In this document: positions 36,770 through 48,149 of the stretch, one piece after another
Layout of the letters: the number at the start of each line of letters is the position of its first letter
Numbering within the stretch: position 1 is the first letter of the stretch
Assembly (NCBI GenBank): GCA_020284085.1
Contig: JACEVL010000271.1
Coordinates: 296,033 to 360,032 of the forward strand
Length of the DNA stretch: 64,000 bases
Direction of reading: 5' to 3'
Origin: Aporrectodea caliginosa
Taxonomy: Eukaryota; Annelida; Clitellata; Crassiclitellata; Lumbricidae
Position numbers and translations under genes: made by a program
Notes under the pieces: model-generated
What the model saw: the letters and a program-made list of their open reading frames with translations, nothing else
What the model was told of the DNA's origin: nothing
Database searches by the model: none

Positions 36770-38093
36770 TACAATACAATTAGAAATTTATAGCGCACTT
36801 TAACAAGACAAGTCTTGCACGAGAGCGCGTTTGCGCTGTGTTCTTAGCCATAGTGCATTGAGAATAGATGAGTTTTAAATTTTGATTTAAATTGAGTAGC
36901 AGATGTACATTGACTGATTGTAGCTGGGAGACTGTTCCATACTCTGGGTCCGGAGACAGCAAAAGTACGATTTACAAACTGGAAATACCAGGTTCTTGGT
37001 GCGAGGAACGGTAAAGTCTCCTCCCGTTGCCGATCTGAGTCTTCTAGGATTCGAGGCAGAGCATGGCACGACCATGGATGTCATATAAGAGGGAAAGGTT
37101 CCAGAATCGATATGATACATGAGGACGGAGATTTTGAAAGCGATACGAGCGCGAATGGGAAGCCAGTGTAGTTGTTGAAGAGATTGTGTGATGAGGTCTC
37201 TGGGACCAAGACCTTTTATTAGGCTAGCGGCGGCGTGCAGAACAGATGTTAGAGGTTGTAGCGTCGATGTGGGAAGGCCAAATAGGACGACATTGCAGTA
37301 GTCGATACGAGATGACAAGGGCTTGAGTAAGAATACGGAGGCAGGTTTCATCCAGGCAGCGTTTCAATTGTCTAATTCGGCGAAGGTGGAAATATCAGGC
37401 TCTGGCAATGGAGGAAATGTGCTGAGTTATGGTTAGATTGTGGTCTAACAATACCCCAAGATCGCGAACCACTTCTGAAGGTGCAATAGAACAACTTGAG
37501 TTGAGGTTAAGTATTTTCAGTGATTTATCATCATCCGGACTGTTCCGACGGTCGAACCAAATGAGTTATGTTTTAGTAGTAATTACTTTCAAACGCATAG
37601 ATGCACACCAGGATTGAATATCACGGGTGCATGCTGGAATTTTGATTTTTGATGTTACCGATGTTTCTTCCAGAGAGCTTTATGTAGATCGAGTTGGGTG
37701 TCGTCAGCGTATAAGTGAATCAGAAGACCATGTTGCGAAGCAATGTTGACAATATTGGAGCTGTATTGAATGATGAGAAGTGGACCAAGGATGGATCCTT
37801 GGGTACGCCGAGGAGGACCGTGAAACGTTTGATGAATGTCCACTAAATTTAACACTGTGAGATCTTGAGGAAAGGAACGAAGCAATCAATTGAATAGCTA
37901 AGGCAGTAATACCGAATTGTACTTGTAGAATTTCGAGAAGAATGGTATGATCCACGCAATCAAAGGCGGCGGAGAAATCCAATAAGAGTAGCGCGGTGAT
38001 GAAACCGGAGTCGAGAGCCAGGACGATGTCGTTGTAGACTTTAATGACCGTGGTTTCAGTAGAGTGATGACGACGGAAACCAGATTGAGTGGG
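36770..38093 (-). mobile_element. LINE relic (CR1/L2-like), 5' truncated
   Basis: Reverse transcriptase pieces on the minus strand: SGFRRHHSTET, LLLDFSAAFDCVDHTILLE, then in other frames GSILGPLL and LYADDTQL (catalytic YADD), and C-terminal SRIDYCNVVLFGLP and LQQLHWLPIRARIAFK. The 3' end is a TATAAATTTC box followed by a TGTAT-type tail at 36,770. Several frameshifts make it inactive. The 5' side stops at a hAT-like terminus at 38,094. Confidence 0.85.
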
Positions 38094-38250
38094 TGCAGGG
38101 CCGGCCCTAGCCCAAATGTCCCCTAAGGCAAAGCATAAATTTGGCGCCCTCTGATCCCCACTCCACGGTCCAACCCACGTCACAACCAAATGATGAAGCA
38201 GCCGGAACATTGCGCTGAACTGAGTTGTTAATTATTACTTTTTGTTACTA
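38094..38250 (+). mobile_element. hAT-like terminus, fragment
   Basis: CAGGGCCGGCCCTAGCCC followed by GGCGCCC is typical of one class of hAT ends. It interrupts the LINE. The opposite end and a target duplication were not found. Confidence 0.45.
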
Positions 38251-38345
38251 CACTGAACCCTGGATAATTTGACATTTTTGGGGAATGGTAAATATCAAAA
38301 ACACTTCGAAATACCGAAAAATTCAAATTACCAAAAAAAGAAAAT
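38250..38345 (+). mobile_element. Possible pogo/Tigger-like terminus
   Basis: CACTGAACCCTGGATAATTT resembles the ends of pogo-type elements (CAGT.NACCC..GATAAT). No transposase or second end seen. Confidence 0.25.
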
Positions 38346-38547
38346 ATTTATTAAAGAAAATATTGTTGAAGTAATCAGATATCTTATTTTGCGTGTAGTT
38401 TTTCTCCATCAGGTTTCAGTTTATCAAAACACAATAAAGCTGAAAAGAATTTGAGCAAATACCTGCAATAGAGACCTAGAGAGTGCCCTTGATTTTGTCT
38501 TCGACTTAATTTTTTAACATGCATCTTTGGACCACCCTAGTTAGCAG

Positions 38548-38735
38548 TCGAATCTCATCCAACTTCTATTGCGCAGTAATTGATTGCCATCCAACTTTTA
38601 TAATGCTGCGCTATAAATTTTCAGCGAACTTCTATTCCGCTGTTATTGATTTGTCATTCAAATTCCATTGCGCCTATAGAATGTCATCCAACTTCTTCAT
38701 TCTTATCCAACTTCTATTGCGCCGTCATCAATTTA
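38548..38735 (+). repeat. Irregular short tandem repeats
   Basis: CATCCAACTTCTATTGCGC and variants recur about six times at 15-45 bp spacing. Related words (CCAACTT.CATTTTAAA) occur near the foldback transposon and the NHL exon 3' ends, so this is probably a dispersed repeat end. Confidence 0.55.
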
Positions 38736-38841
38736 CGACATCCATGGCGGATTCTTCTGGACGAACCAAATGATCGACTGTTTGTGGCTGACAATGACTT
38801 GAATTACTCTGATGGACGGATTTTGATTTTTCGATTTTGAA
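38733..38841 (+). pseudogene. NHL last-blade remnant
   Basis: In one frame: HPWRILLDEPNDRLFVADND, then DGRILIFRF and a stop. This matches the final blade of the unit's NHL exon (SRILLDEKKGRFFVANND..RRILIFNFK). The upstream blades are gone. It lies on the plus strand, opposite to copy C. Confidence 0.7.
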
Positions 38842-39480
38842 TTATTAATATAACTATTATTTAACCTAAATAGGCCTAATATTAGCTGTATATTTCCTTA
38901 TAATCATACCGATGATGAATCCTAAGACCTAATAAACACTCCTTTATTAAATCTCTCCGAGAACTTAACAATTAGATTATTAGATTATGTACCGCATTCA
39001 TTCATGTTCAAAAACATATTGAATCCATTAAAGACTTTTTCGCAATAATGTATGGCTGTGTTCAAGACTTGATTATCTTATATATAGATATTATTTAATC
39101 TTTCATCTTAGAACTACTATAGTGTCACTGCACAGAGTATGGTGTACATTCCGTATTAAGCTTATGCTGCCTATATGTGAATTCTGAAGGCAGAGCAGTC
39201 CGACTCAAGTTGTAAACATCTACTAAAAGTCTGACTGAAATACGTTTATTTAACGACGCCGTCATATCGACGATGATTGGCGTGCTAACTTTTACCCATC
39301 ATTTATACCTTGCGTAGCTCAATAATCCAGCATCTATGACGCCCTCTAGCGAATAGACGCGCCGTCGTGAAACCTTGTGAGAAGAGAGTAAATGCCCTGC
39401 ACAATCTCGGTCTGGTTCGAATCCAGTTTGGGAGCTATAGTGCTGCGCATCATAGTTCCCGCATCGAAATAGCACATTCG
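38842..39480. other. No recognisable gene
   Basis: AT-rich sequence; no domain-bearing ORF on either strand. Confidence 0.4.
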
Positions 39481-39602
39481 GGACTTTTCTCGCTTCCTCA
39501 GAACTTGTCTTTATTCTCGGGGACTTTCGCACAGGGAGCGCCTCTGATTGGTGTACACTGTGAGAGGCGCTTTATACATTTTTAAATACAATACAATACT
39601 TT
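39480..39602 (+). mobile_element. LINE 3' end
   Basis: GGGAGCGCCTCTGATTGG, GAGAGGCGCTTTATACAT and an AATAC tail. Same type of end as the LINE finishing at 56,030. Confidence 0.7.
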
Positions 39603-41640
39603 TGACCAAGCTGAGAACTACGTCTAAGTTTCTGTCAATTCACCAGGCCTTCCGGATTGCTATGAATACTGAATAGGTCCCTACATCAGCAATGGCGAAG
39701 TGAACATCCGCGGTTCCACTATATGCGCAGCAGTTTCTTTGAACTCGCTATGGTTCGGAAGTTTCACATCCACGACTCTTTTATTACAGTTTCATTAAGA
39801 TCTCTACTCTCTGGTGCTCTAGCATAAGTCAGGCGCGTCAGCAATTCGATTTGGCGGAAGTTCAGTTTGGCTCCCAGAGATAGGCTAGTGCTAAAGATTG
39901 TTGCCTAATGTTCAATGATGGATTCACGATTTAACTGGCACGATACATGTGAACTTAGTAATTGTCTCCTGACAAGCTGGCGCTTCATAAATGCACTTAA
40001 CATTGTTTCCTGCCTCAACTGGCGCTCCACAAACTGAGCTTGACCGACAGTAAGTGGCGGCATACAGCGAAGGCCACGCCTCAGCTGCCCTAGACTTTGT
40101 CGCTGTGCAGGCTAAACATGCGCGCCGCCTAGGAAAACTGTCGACAAATATTGTATGCAGAAAAATTTAGACATCACTTGTAACATAGTTTGATGCAAGA
40201 ATACCTTTGAGATGATCTTACCCAGCACCGAAACTGACCTAAGAACGTTGCCCTTGCAGACTTGAGCGCTGAAAAATATTTAGGAAGTTGATATCAATAT
40301 AGAAATAGGTCCTATCCGCTGTAGACTCTCCTCAGTCTGTAGCCTATAATACATAATTATAGCCTACTGGCTAAAATTTTAATGAGCTATTACAAAAGGA
40401 AATTATGGAAAGTAGACCCTATATTTTGTCTTACACAGCTATAGTAGAATAAAATCAAGTTTAACTGCTTTGTTCTAATATGGCTTTATTGAATACAAGA
40501 ATCAATATATATATATATATATATATAAATATCAAAAAAATTAATGGAATGTATGGTCTAGAAACTCAGAGCATGATATCATCTGTTTATCTTAGGACAG
40601 ACTCCGTTGGTTGGTCTCCTCGTGTATGCATGAGACCGCCACTTGTGACTGTGCTCTGTTTGCTTACTGGTGAAATTGTGTTCCGAATAGTAGGCATACT
40701 ATTTATTATTATTAGGCAGGCTCGATAATAGAAAGCGTCTTTGATTATCATTGTTCTAGGAAGTGGCGATATAATAATTTCAATTTCAATTAAAAAAATC
40801 CACAAGTCGCAAAATGAGAGAGACCTATGATCAACCAATCCATAATCAAAGCATGATTATGATTATACTTCAGTGCTGATAGGAGTATTTAGGCCTCAAT
40901 AAATATACTTATAATAATAATAGACCTAATAATTTCTTTATTCACCAAGTTCAGCAACTCAGTTCTGCTGCTGCACCGGTGCAATGTCAAGATAATAGCC
41001 TACTCGTAATGAGTGTATCTTGACAGTACATCGAATGATCGGAGCAGCAGCAGAACCAGCTCTCACGCGTAGCTAAGATGTAGTAGAATGGTCATTTTCC
41101 AGTATGAATCGGTTACGCTACAGACTGTGACAGCGTTGACACCTGATCACTTGGATCAGCTCATCCTCATTACTCGTTGCTCGAGAAGGTCCTGAATAAC
41201 TGACCAGAACACAGTTAGCAGAAATAGTTAACAAATGGTACACAAACCAAGCAAGAAGGATTCATAGCAGATCATATAATATTATGATTTCAATAACAAC
41301 CAAAAACTTGTTATTGTGTTATATTTCTCTGGGGGGAAATAAATCCTGGGAAAATTATGTTGTCCATCACAAAGATCAATGCACAGGCCAGCCTAGATAT
41401 TTTTGAAACGCCGACATAATTATTGGACTAAGCTGAGGCACAGCTTCAAGCCGAATGCTACCTCGCTGAATTAGTGTATTTTAATCTTAAATTCTGGATG
41501 TTGTATGGAAAAAGGTCAATCGTTGATTTGGTGTATTTGCTCGGTATGATCATGTTATGATTATGTCTAAGGATTTTCAGAAAATATCCTGCATCAAAAA
41601 CACACTCGTATGGTGACGAAACTATTTGAAATTCCGTCTA
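39603..41640. other. No recognisable gene; (TA)n at 40,505-40,527
   Basis: No convincing coding sequence. Contains the left half of an ~80-bp inverted repeat (40,267-40,350) whose partner is at 45,038-45,115. Confidence 0.4.
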
Positions 41641-41708
41641 TACTTAGCACAGACAATTTGTTTACATAGAAGCACATTCGGTGTTGTGGCTACGCGATTC
41701 TGCTGCCA

Positions 41709-42305
41709 ATGGCGGCTGCAATGGAAGTTGAAGAGAAGCTGAAAGACATAACTGACTCCCCAATATGCTTTGAAACATACAAGGAACCCAGAATTCTACC
41801 ATGCATTCACACATTCTGTATGCTTTGCCTTCGAGAGACTGGGGAGAAACTGAATAAGAATCCAAGAGACACGATGCCATGTCCGGTCTGCAGGAAAAAG
41901 TTCACAGTTCCTGATACAGGTTTTAATGGACTGCAGAAGAATTTCTTCATGGACAAGTTGACTGAAATTAAAAACATTCTACAGCCATCTTCAGCACGAA
42001 ATTCCTGTGATGCATGCAGAGAAGACAATGAATCAATTGTTGAAGCTGATATACCATCTGCTGAGATGTATTGTATTGAGTGCCATCAAAGGTTGTGCGG
42101 TGAATGCTACAAACATCATAGGAAAAACAAGGTAACCAAAAATCACAGAATTATTGCCATTGACGGTTTTAAATCAGATGATATGCTGGAGACCTTAACC
42201 TTTATTTTCCCCACTATGAGTAGTTTAAGTTCGTTGCTAGCTGACGCATTTGACTTAAATATTGGTCAAAATCACCCAAATCGCCATGTACTGACCAATA
42301 TTTAG
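41709..42305 (+). CDS. TRIM-like protein, short, altered RING
   Basis: 198 codons from an ATG in good context (CCAATGG). Residues 13-65 form a RING: positions C20, C32, H34, C37, C40 and the MPCPVCRK pair are present, but the first zinc ligand is serine (SPIC, S17) where the 49-kb paralogue has cysteine. Residues ~108-150 are a B-box type 1 (CDACRE ... YCIECHQRLCGECYKHHRKN). After HRIIAIDG the sequence is unlike any TRIM; there is no second B-box or coiled coil. It ends in a 13-bp hairpin around the stop. It may be a truncated paralogue or an exon whose true donor I did not identify. Loss of a zinc ligand would weaken E2 recruitment. Confidence 0.7.
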   Translation: MAAAMEVEEKLKDITDSPICFETYKEPRILPCIHTFCMLCLRETGEKLNKNPRDTMPCPVCRKKFTVPDTGFNGLQKNFFMDKLTEIKNILQPSSARNSCDACREDNESIVEADIPSAEMYCIECHQRLCGECYKHHRKNKVTKNHRIIAIDGFKSDDMLETLTFIFPTMSSLSSLLADAFDLNIGQNHPNRHVLTNI

Positions 42306-43020
42306 GACCAACCCCCTCATGCATGAACCTACTGACGCCTATAGAAATCGAAAGCGGGCAAAAAATCTAGGCGCATGTGTTCGTTTCAGCCCTCAGGCGA
42401 TATTTCATCTCGGCGCGTGACAAGAATAGAACAATAGGCCTCTTATACGACCGACGTTAATTGGTATGTCCGTCTCTTCATCCGCCTATCCGTCCGTATG
42501 CCTTCAGTCTGTACGTCTGTCGAGGCCTATATTATTCCTTCATTCTGCATAAGCCCATAGACAGCCGGTTAAATAGAATTAAAAATCCATCCTTCCACCC
42601 AATCATTCATCCACCAAACCATCCATCTACTTTTATGTAAGTCTATGTTTATGTCTAAGACAGACAGAGACAAACAGGCAGCCTCTGTTGAAAGCTTTAT
42701 TAAATGTTCCGTTAGTAGCAGGCATTCATCCAGCGTTGAATGTTGTTTTAACAAGCGATAATATAATAATATCAAATACATCTAACAGCTTCAACGTCAT
42801 AATGTTTTGCAACGCCGTTTCAGTCGCTTCGAGCTGGTGTAGAAAGGTAGGCCTATGTTATATGTAAAAGAAAGTTTATTTTTTAATTAAATGTACCAGT
42901 CTTTTCGGTGACGGAAGTGTTAATGGTGAAGCAGATTCAGTTGATGGCGTCCTGTAGGCGTCTCAGAAGCAGACTTGAGCTGTTTTGATAGAGAGGGCAG
43001 CATGGTAGGTCGAACTGTTG
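42306..43020. other. No recognisable gene
   Basis: Mixed sequence with short CCGTCC/CCATCC words. Open frames are short and featureless. Confidence 0.4.
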
Positions 43021-43041
43021 CCTCATGATCACCGATTTCAA

Positions 43042-43270
43042 TCAGTCGGCGTCATCAGCAAGCACCCCAATTTCAGTACGCACCCGCGCAACCTCGCTCC
43101 TCAAGAAAGTTAGTTCATCAGTGGTCTCACGAAGGACCACCATCGACTCTCGCATCCTTTGCTTTTGTTTACGTAATTTTACCTTCGTCTTTCGAATCCT
43201 TTCACGAATCCTTACCAACTCCTGCTCTTTTCTCCCGATATTCGCGGGTCTTTCATTCGACAGAGACTGT
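43042..43270 (-). CDS. Coiled-coil exon fragment, hypothetical
   Basis: Minus strand encodes about 75 residues, ERPANIGRKEQELVRIRERI ... LRKQKQRMRESMVVLRETTD ... FLRSEVARVRTEIGVLADDA, to a stop at 43,042. Heptad spacing of Leu/Val/Ile and high charge indicate a coiled coil. Upstream the frame runs into minisatellite, so the 5' end is missing or spliced. Not related in sequence to the 21-residue repeat exon. Confidence 0.35.
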
Positions 43271-43451
43271 ATACAAATGCGCCCGACAAAAGCGCCGCGA
43301 CAAATGCGCCCGCTCCTGCCGACAAAAGCGCCCCGACAAATGCGCCCCGACAAATGCGCCCGCCCCTGCCGACAAAAGCGCCCCGACAAATGCGCCCCGA
43401 CAAATGCGCCCGCCCCTGCCTGTTGAATGAGACGAAAAATTAGACACAACG

Positions 43452-43475
43452 ATGTATGTATGTATGCATGTATGC

Positions 43476-43508
<33 letters not shown>

Positions 43509-43567
43509 TATATGTATATATGCATATATGTTTGTATGTATGTATGTATGTATGTGTGCATGTATGC

Positions 43568-43602
<35 letters not shown>

Positions 43603-43673
43603 TGTATGTATGTATGTATATATGTATATATGAATATATGTTTGTATGTATGTATGTATGTATGTGCATGTAT
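43452..43673 (+). repeat. (TATG)n microsatellite, left part
   Basis: TATG repeats with GCATATAT interruptions; continues after the inserted hAT element at 44,505-44,745. Confidence 0.95.
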
Positions 43674-44003
43674 TAGAGGTCTGCGGGTACAGCATTTTTG
43701 CTACCCGACCCGTACCCGTAACACAGAACCGTTACCCGTACCCGTACCCGACCGACCTGTACTCAAAATTACTACCCGACCCTACCCGTACCCGCGGGTA
43801 TACCCGTACCCGTACAGTACCCGTCACGTCATTAGCACGCCTTCCAAAAGTCCATATTCCTACCAGGCCAACAAGCTTACAACTCAGCATGTAGTGATAA
43901 TAATAAATAGGCTGATGATGATGATGCTGATGATACTGCTGCTGATGATGATAGTAGTAGTAGTAGTAGTAGTTGTTGTAGTAGACCTAGCAGTAGAAGA
44001 AGA

Positions 44004-44092
<89 letters not shown>

Positions 44093-44504
44093 CAGGAGTA
44101 GCAGCAGCAGCAGCAGTTGTAGTAGTAGTAGTAACAATAATAACAGACAGTCAACTTATGGAACCTGTCACATGCAACTGTGGTGCTGTCTCAATTGCAT
44201 TGTACATTTTATCTCCTTGGTATATATGCTGTTAGCTAGAATACTAAGTAACTGTTAATAGTAGGCCTACGTTGCAGACACGGTCAGGCCCATTGCGCGC
44301 CGACATTCTCTATTATATGTAACGGTGACATTGTAACCCCAAAACTTCACGTCGGCACGGGTAAAACCGGGTATACCCGTACCCGTGATGACCCTACCCG
44401 TACCCGACCCGACCCGTGAAATTCGTACCCGACCCGTACCCGACCCGCGGGTACGGGTCGGGTACTGGTAAACCTGCGGGTACGGGTATACCCGCAGTCC
44501 CCTA
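43674..44504 (+). mobile_element. Non-autonomous hAT element in the TATG tract
   Basis: Ends TAGAGGTCTGCGGGTA and, read inward, TAGGGGACTGCGGGTA, with subterminal CCCGTACCCG repeats; flanked by GCATGTAT at 43,666-43,673 and 44,505-44,512. An 8-bp duplication and TA.AGG..TGCGGGTA ends fit the hAT superfamily. The interior is a (TAG)n tract (43,950-44,100) and AT-rich DNA; no transposase. The duplication is weaker evidence here because the target is itself repetitive. Confidence 0.7.
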
Positions 44505-44745
44505 GCATGTATGCATATATGTATGTATGTATGACATTGTATGTATGTATGTATGTATGTATGTATGTATGTATGTATGTATGTATGTATGTATGTATGT
44601 ATGTATGTATGTATGCATGTATGTATGCATATATGTATGTATGTATGTATGTATGGATGTATATATGTATGTATGCATATATGTTTGTATGTATGTATGT
44701 ATGCATGTATGTATGTATGTATGTATATGTATGTATGTATGTAAT
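44505..44745 (+). repeat. (TATG)n microsatellite, right part
   Basis: Continuation of the tract at 43,452-43,673. Confidence 0.95.
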
Positions 44746-45037
44746 TGAACAGCGCCTCTTCAAGATATCTCTAAATACCTCTAAATAAACACAAACAACC
44801 TCTTTCTTGCAGGTATAGAACAAACTCAAGTAATTCTATTGATATTGGGGCGCTACTGTCGGGGCGCATTTGTCGGGGCGCATTTGTCGGTTATTTTGGG
44901 GCGCTTTTGACGGGCGCATTTGTCGGGGTTTTTTGGTGATTTTTTGGCGCATTTGTCGGGGCGCATTTGTCGGGGCGCTTTTGTCGGGGCGCTTTTGTCG
45001 GGGCGCTTTTGTCGCTGGCGCATTTGTCGGTGAACCG

Positions 45038-45115
45038 TATATAGGCTACAGACTGAGGAGAGTCTACAGCGGATATTTTTTATATTGATATGAACTTACT
45101 AAATATTTTCAGCAA
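45038..45115 (-). repeat. Right half of a distant inverted repeat
   Basis: TATAGGCTACAGACTGAGGA, TCTACAGCGGATA and TATTGATAT..ACTT mirror 40,267-40,350. It abuts the right minisatellite of the candidate element. Confidence 0.75.
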
Positions 45116-45884
45116 TCATATGCAACTCATTTGGCAAGCATGCCAAGGTTATTAGGCATATATGAGAGAAACACACGACTCGTTTGTTTAACCTATAGGC
45201 GTAGATTACTATGTTGGAGCAAAGAAACTACCACGAAAGTCATATAAATGTGAACAGAATGAACTGTGTAGGCCTACCTGGAAGTGCACGTTTTAAATAA
45301 AAGTAGACTTATGGGCGTCTTTACAAAGATATATTATAGGTTCGATGATTTAGTTTGCATGAGAATGTTTTGGATAAGTTAAGTTTTTTGGTGCTTTTAA
45401 AGTTTATTCTGAAGTGCAGGATTTATAACCCGCCTTTGGATTGCATCAGGTCCTTCCGTTGTCTACATCAAAGGCCAAGGCATAGAACGAGAATTCGTGA
45501 CTTCAGGCTTTAATATTTGTAAATATTCGTGAATATGAGGGCATTTTTAATATTCGTAAATATTCGTGAATATTCGTTGATGACGTCACTGTTTTTGCTT
45601 TGATTACAACTAATTTAAGAGTACTAATTAAGAACATGTGCGGTGGTTTTACGGCACTATACTTAATGCTGTGATCTGTAAGGTGGTACGCTTAGGCTTC
45701 CTACCCAAATCTTGCCCTACTCTTGAGGAACTCGGTGAAAAAAGCCGACCATGACCAGAGGCCCGGGAACCTCAGACAAGTTTTGGTTTTGTGTCGCCGA
45801 AGCGGGAGCATGCTCACCCTACGTTGTTGGTGACATTACTACAATAAAAAGAATCATTTGCGCGTTAAATTTTAATGGTGATTT

Positions 45885-45963
<79 letters not shown>

Positions 45964-46050
45964 GTGTCATTATCACAAAAGTGTCCTCAGACAAGCGCTC
46001 CTATATAGATATTATCCAGGGGTCCGTGACTCAGACAAATGGCATTAAAT
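45116..46050. other. No gene; (CAT)n at 45,887-45,963
   Basis: Contains repeated AATATTCGTGAATATTCG words at 45,510-45,580, matched by similar direct copies at 47,085-47,160, and a trinucleotide tract. A 12-bp direct repeat GGCCAAGGCATA lies at 45,473-45,484 and 47,179-47,190, a possible target duplication of a decayed element. Confidence 0.4.
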
Positions 46051-46062
46051 TTTAAACAGAGC

Positions 46063-46661
46063 TAGTGTTGTTTTAGTTTTACCTTGAGTTTTAGTTTTAG
46101 TTATTATTAGTTTTACATGCTAGGTGTTTTAGTTATTATTAGTTTTAGTTATTTCACCAAGTTTTAGTTTTAGTTATTACTAGTTTCACATGCTAGGGGT
46201 TTTAGTTATTATTAGTTTTAGTTATTTCGTCGAGTATGGCAATATTTTTCCCGCATACAGCTTTTAGCACCAAAAAGGATTCACTCGCTACAATCTGTTT
46301 CTAATCGATACTTAAAACAGTCCCATACACCACTAGTTTTAGGTCTACCACCTAAATTTAGTTCGGACATCTTATAAAATTCCAAAGATCGGAAGATTAC
46401 CGAACGAAGTGCTGATTATAAAACGCGAATATCCATAAACATTGAATATCCTAAGTTGCTAGGTTTTCGTTATGTGTTTTCGATATGGTTTTCGTTATGT
46501 GTTTTCGTTATTATTAGTTTTGACTGGTTTAGTTTTAGTTTTTATTTCGTTATCGTTTTTCCTCGAGTTTTTAGTTTTAGTTTTAGTTTTAGTTAACTAT
46601 AACCTTTTGTTTTCGTTAACGAAGGTTTTCGTTTTAGTTATCGTTAACGAAAACAACACTA
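46063..46661 (+). mobile_element. hAT-type MITE
   Basis: 599 bp flanked by AACAGAGC at 46,055-46,062 and 46,662-46,669. Termini TAGTGTTGTTTT at left and the same read inward at right (right continues CGTTAACGATAAC). TTTTAGTTTTAGTTATT repeats fill both subterminal regions. No ORF of note. The exact 8-bp duplication and the ends make this a confident hAT call. Confidence 0.88.
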
Positions 46662-46726
46662 AACAGAGCCAAAGAAATTATAGGCTACACCCGATACAGG
46701 TCAATTCCACTGAACCCATGCAGAGG

Positions 46727-46752
46727 AGTCTGTCTGTCTGTCTGTCTGTCTG

Positions 46753-46793
<41 letters not shown>
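46727..46793 (+). repeat. (TCTG)n(CT)n microsatellite
   Basis: Short tetranucleotide run followed by about 20 CT units. Confidence 0.9.
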
Positions 46794-46795
<2 letters not shown>

Positions 46796-47374
46796 GCTTG
46801 GCTTGATTTGGCTTATAGGCCACGGATATGGAATGCAACTGAATCATAAACTCGTTGGCCTATATATGTATTTAAAAGTTCTGTCATTCGTATTGGCGCC
46901 AAACACTTAACTACGCCACTCGATATAATGAAAGTATTATTTTACCCACCTTGGGTCTGTATTTGGCTGAGTAACTGTAGGCCTAATATGTAACTGTTCT
47001 TATGCATATTTTTGGCACTGACGTTTTACAATTAATCCCGGATTTGGAAGAATAAAGAATTAAAAGAACTAAAAATAATTTAATATTCATAATATTCGTT
47101 GACCAGTTTTAATATTCGTCAATATTCGTAAATTTCTAACAATCTTAATATTCGTAATATGCGCATACTCGTTATATGGGCCAAGGCATATGTCAAGGCA
47201 TGTCGATCGTCGAAGTATAATTATTTTAATTACATGTACACATAAATTGCAAGTCGAAATTCTGACGTAATCACTGAAAGGGCACGGAAACTGATTGTAT
47301 GCAACAAGAAGCTAACAGCAGTTTATGATAGCCCTTTGCAGCAAAGTAGTCCAAATAGTTGGAATATTCAAGAT

Positions 47375-47560
47375 TTAAGAGCAGGCCAGTTTCCACAGAG
47401 GCATCAGTAGAGGTTCCATACGATCATGGTCCATTGTTGACCTCAGCTTTGACTTAACAAGCGCAAGCTTCGAAAAGCTTTGCTCAAGAGAAGCATTTGT
47501 AACAGGCAACGTCAAAAGAACTCTGTTGAGAAACAGAAGCTGAGTGTAGCTTTTCGGCAA
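47375..47560 (-). pseudogene. hAT transposase C-terminal dimerisation remnant
   Basis: Minus strand encodes LNRVLLTLPVTNASLEQSFS followed by KLALVKSKLRSTMDHDRM. The pattern LP.TNAS.E.SFS.L...K..LRSTM is the hAT dimerisation motif at the end of these transposases, of the type with a TTF zinc finger. Nothing upstream on the strand extends it, so it is a 60-codon relic. Confidence 0.8.
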
Positions 47561-47935
47561 AGCTGAGTAGCCTATACGTCTTTCAGTGAACTTCCTGCTT
47601 TAATGAATTTATGGGCGAGCCACCATTGGCTGACCATCTTATCCGCATCTAACTCACAATAGCTTCTTCGGACTAGCTTTGCAAGGGCTTGCTAACATTC
47701 TGTAGCGACTTTCAAGCCGGCGAATTCGTATCTCAGCGTGATTCGCTCGAAATTGCCTATAGTGTGTAGTGTGTTACTGTGTGTATACCGTGTCTTCGCG
47801 GGGATTTCCAAGCTCGTTTCATTTAAGTTGCTATAGGTCTTCTGGCACTATACAGTGAACACTTATTTTCAGTTTTCATGCAAGCCTTAGGTCGGGAGCG
47901 CTTGGCCTACTTCTTGCGTTTCATTCGGTATCCGG

Positions 47936-48027
47936 ACGATTGGTCATAGGACGATTGGTCATAGGACGATTGGTCATAGGACGATTGGTCATACGGACGA
48001 TTGGTCATAGGACGATTGGTCATTTGA
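47936..48027 (+). repeat. 15-bp minisatellite, six copies
   Basis: GGACGATTGGTCATA repeated about six times, with one extra C in the fifth copy. Not closely related to the GACAAA minisatellites although the period is the same. Confidence 0.9.
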
Positions 48028-48149
48028 CGCTAATAAACCGACATAATTCGTTGTAGTCGTTAGTCATGGACATTCTTAGTTTTAAGCTTAACGCACCGGG
48101 GCATACAACGTTTTTAGACAAATACAATCAGTGCCAATCAAGACACTTA

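Larger units (their letters stand above)
43272..45030 (+). mobile_element. Candidate second minisatellite foldback element
   Basis: Left end (43,272-43,425): tandem units of GCGCCCCGACAAAT/GACAAAAGCGCC. Right end (44,855-45,030): the same units inverted (GGGGCGCATTTGTCGGGGCG). The core CCCCGACAAA is shared with the 15-bp repeats of the unit's transposon, but the period is 14. The interior is a (TATG)n tract split by a hAT element. A target duplication is unclear (ACTGTATAC / ACCGTATAT), so element status is inferred. Confidence 0.5.

Noticed and set aside
43272..43425. CRISPR-like array of short repeats with spacers
   Set aside because: Repeats are directly tandem with no unique spacers, in animal DNA; the mirror copy at 44.9 kb identifies it as a minisatellite pair.
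43427..44829. Long Met/Tyr/Val/Cys and His/Thr/Ile frames
   Set aside because: TATG and TAG microsatellites; no non-repeat coding content.
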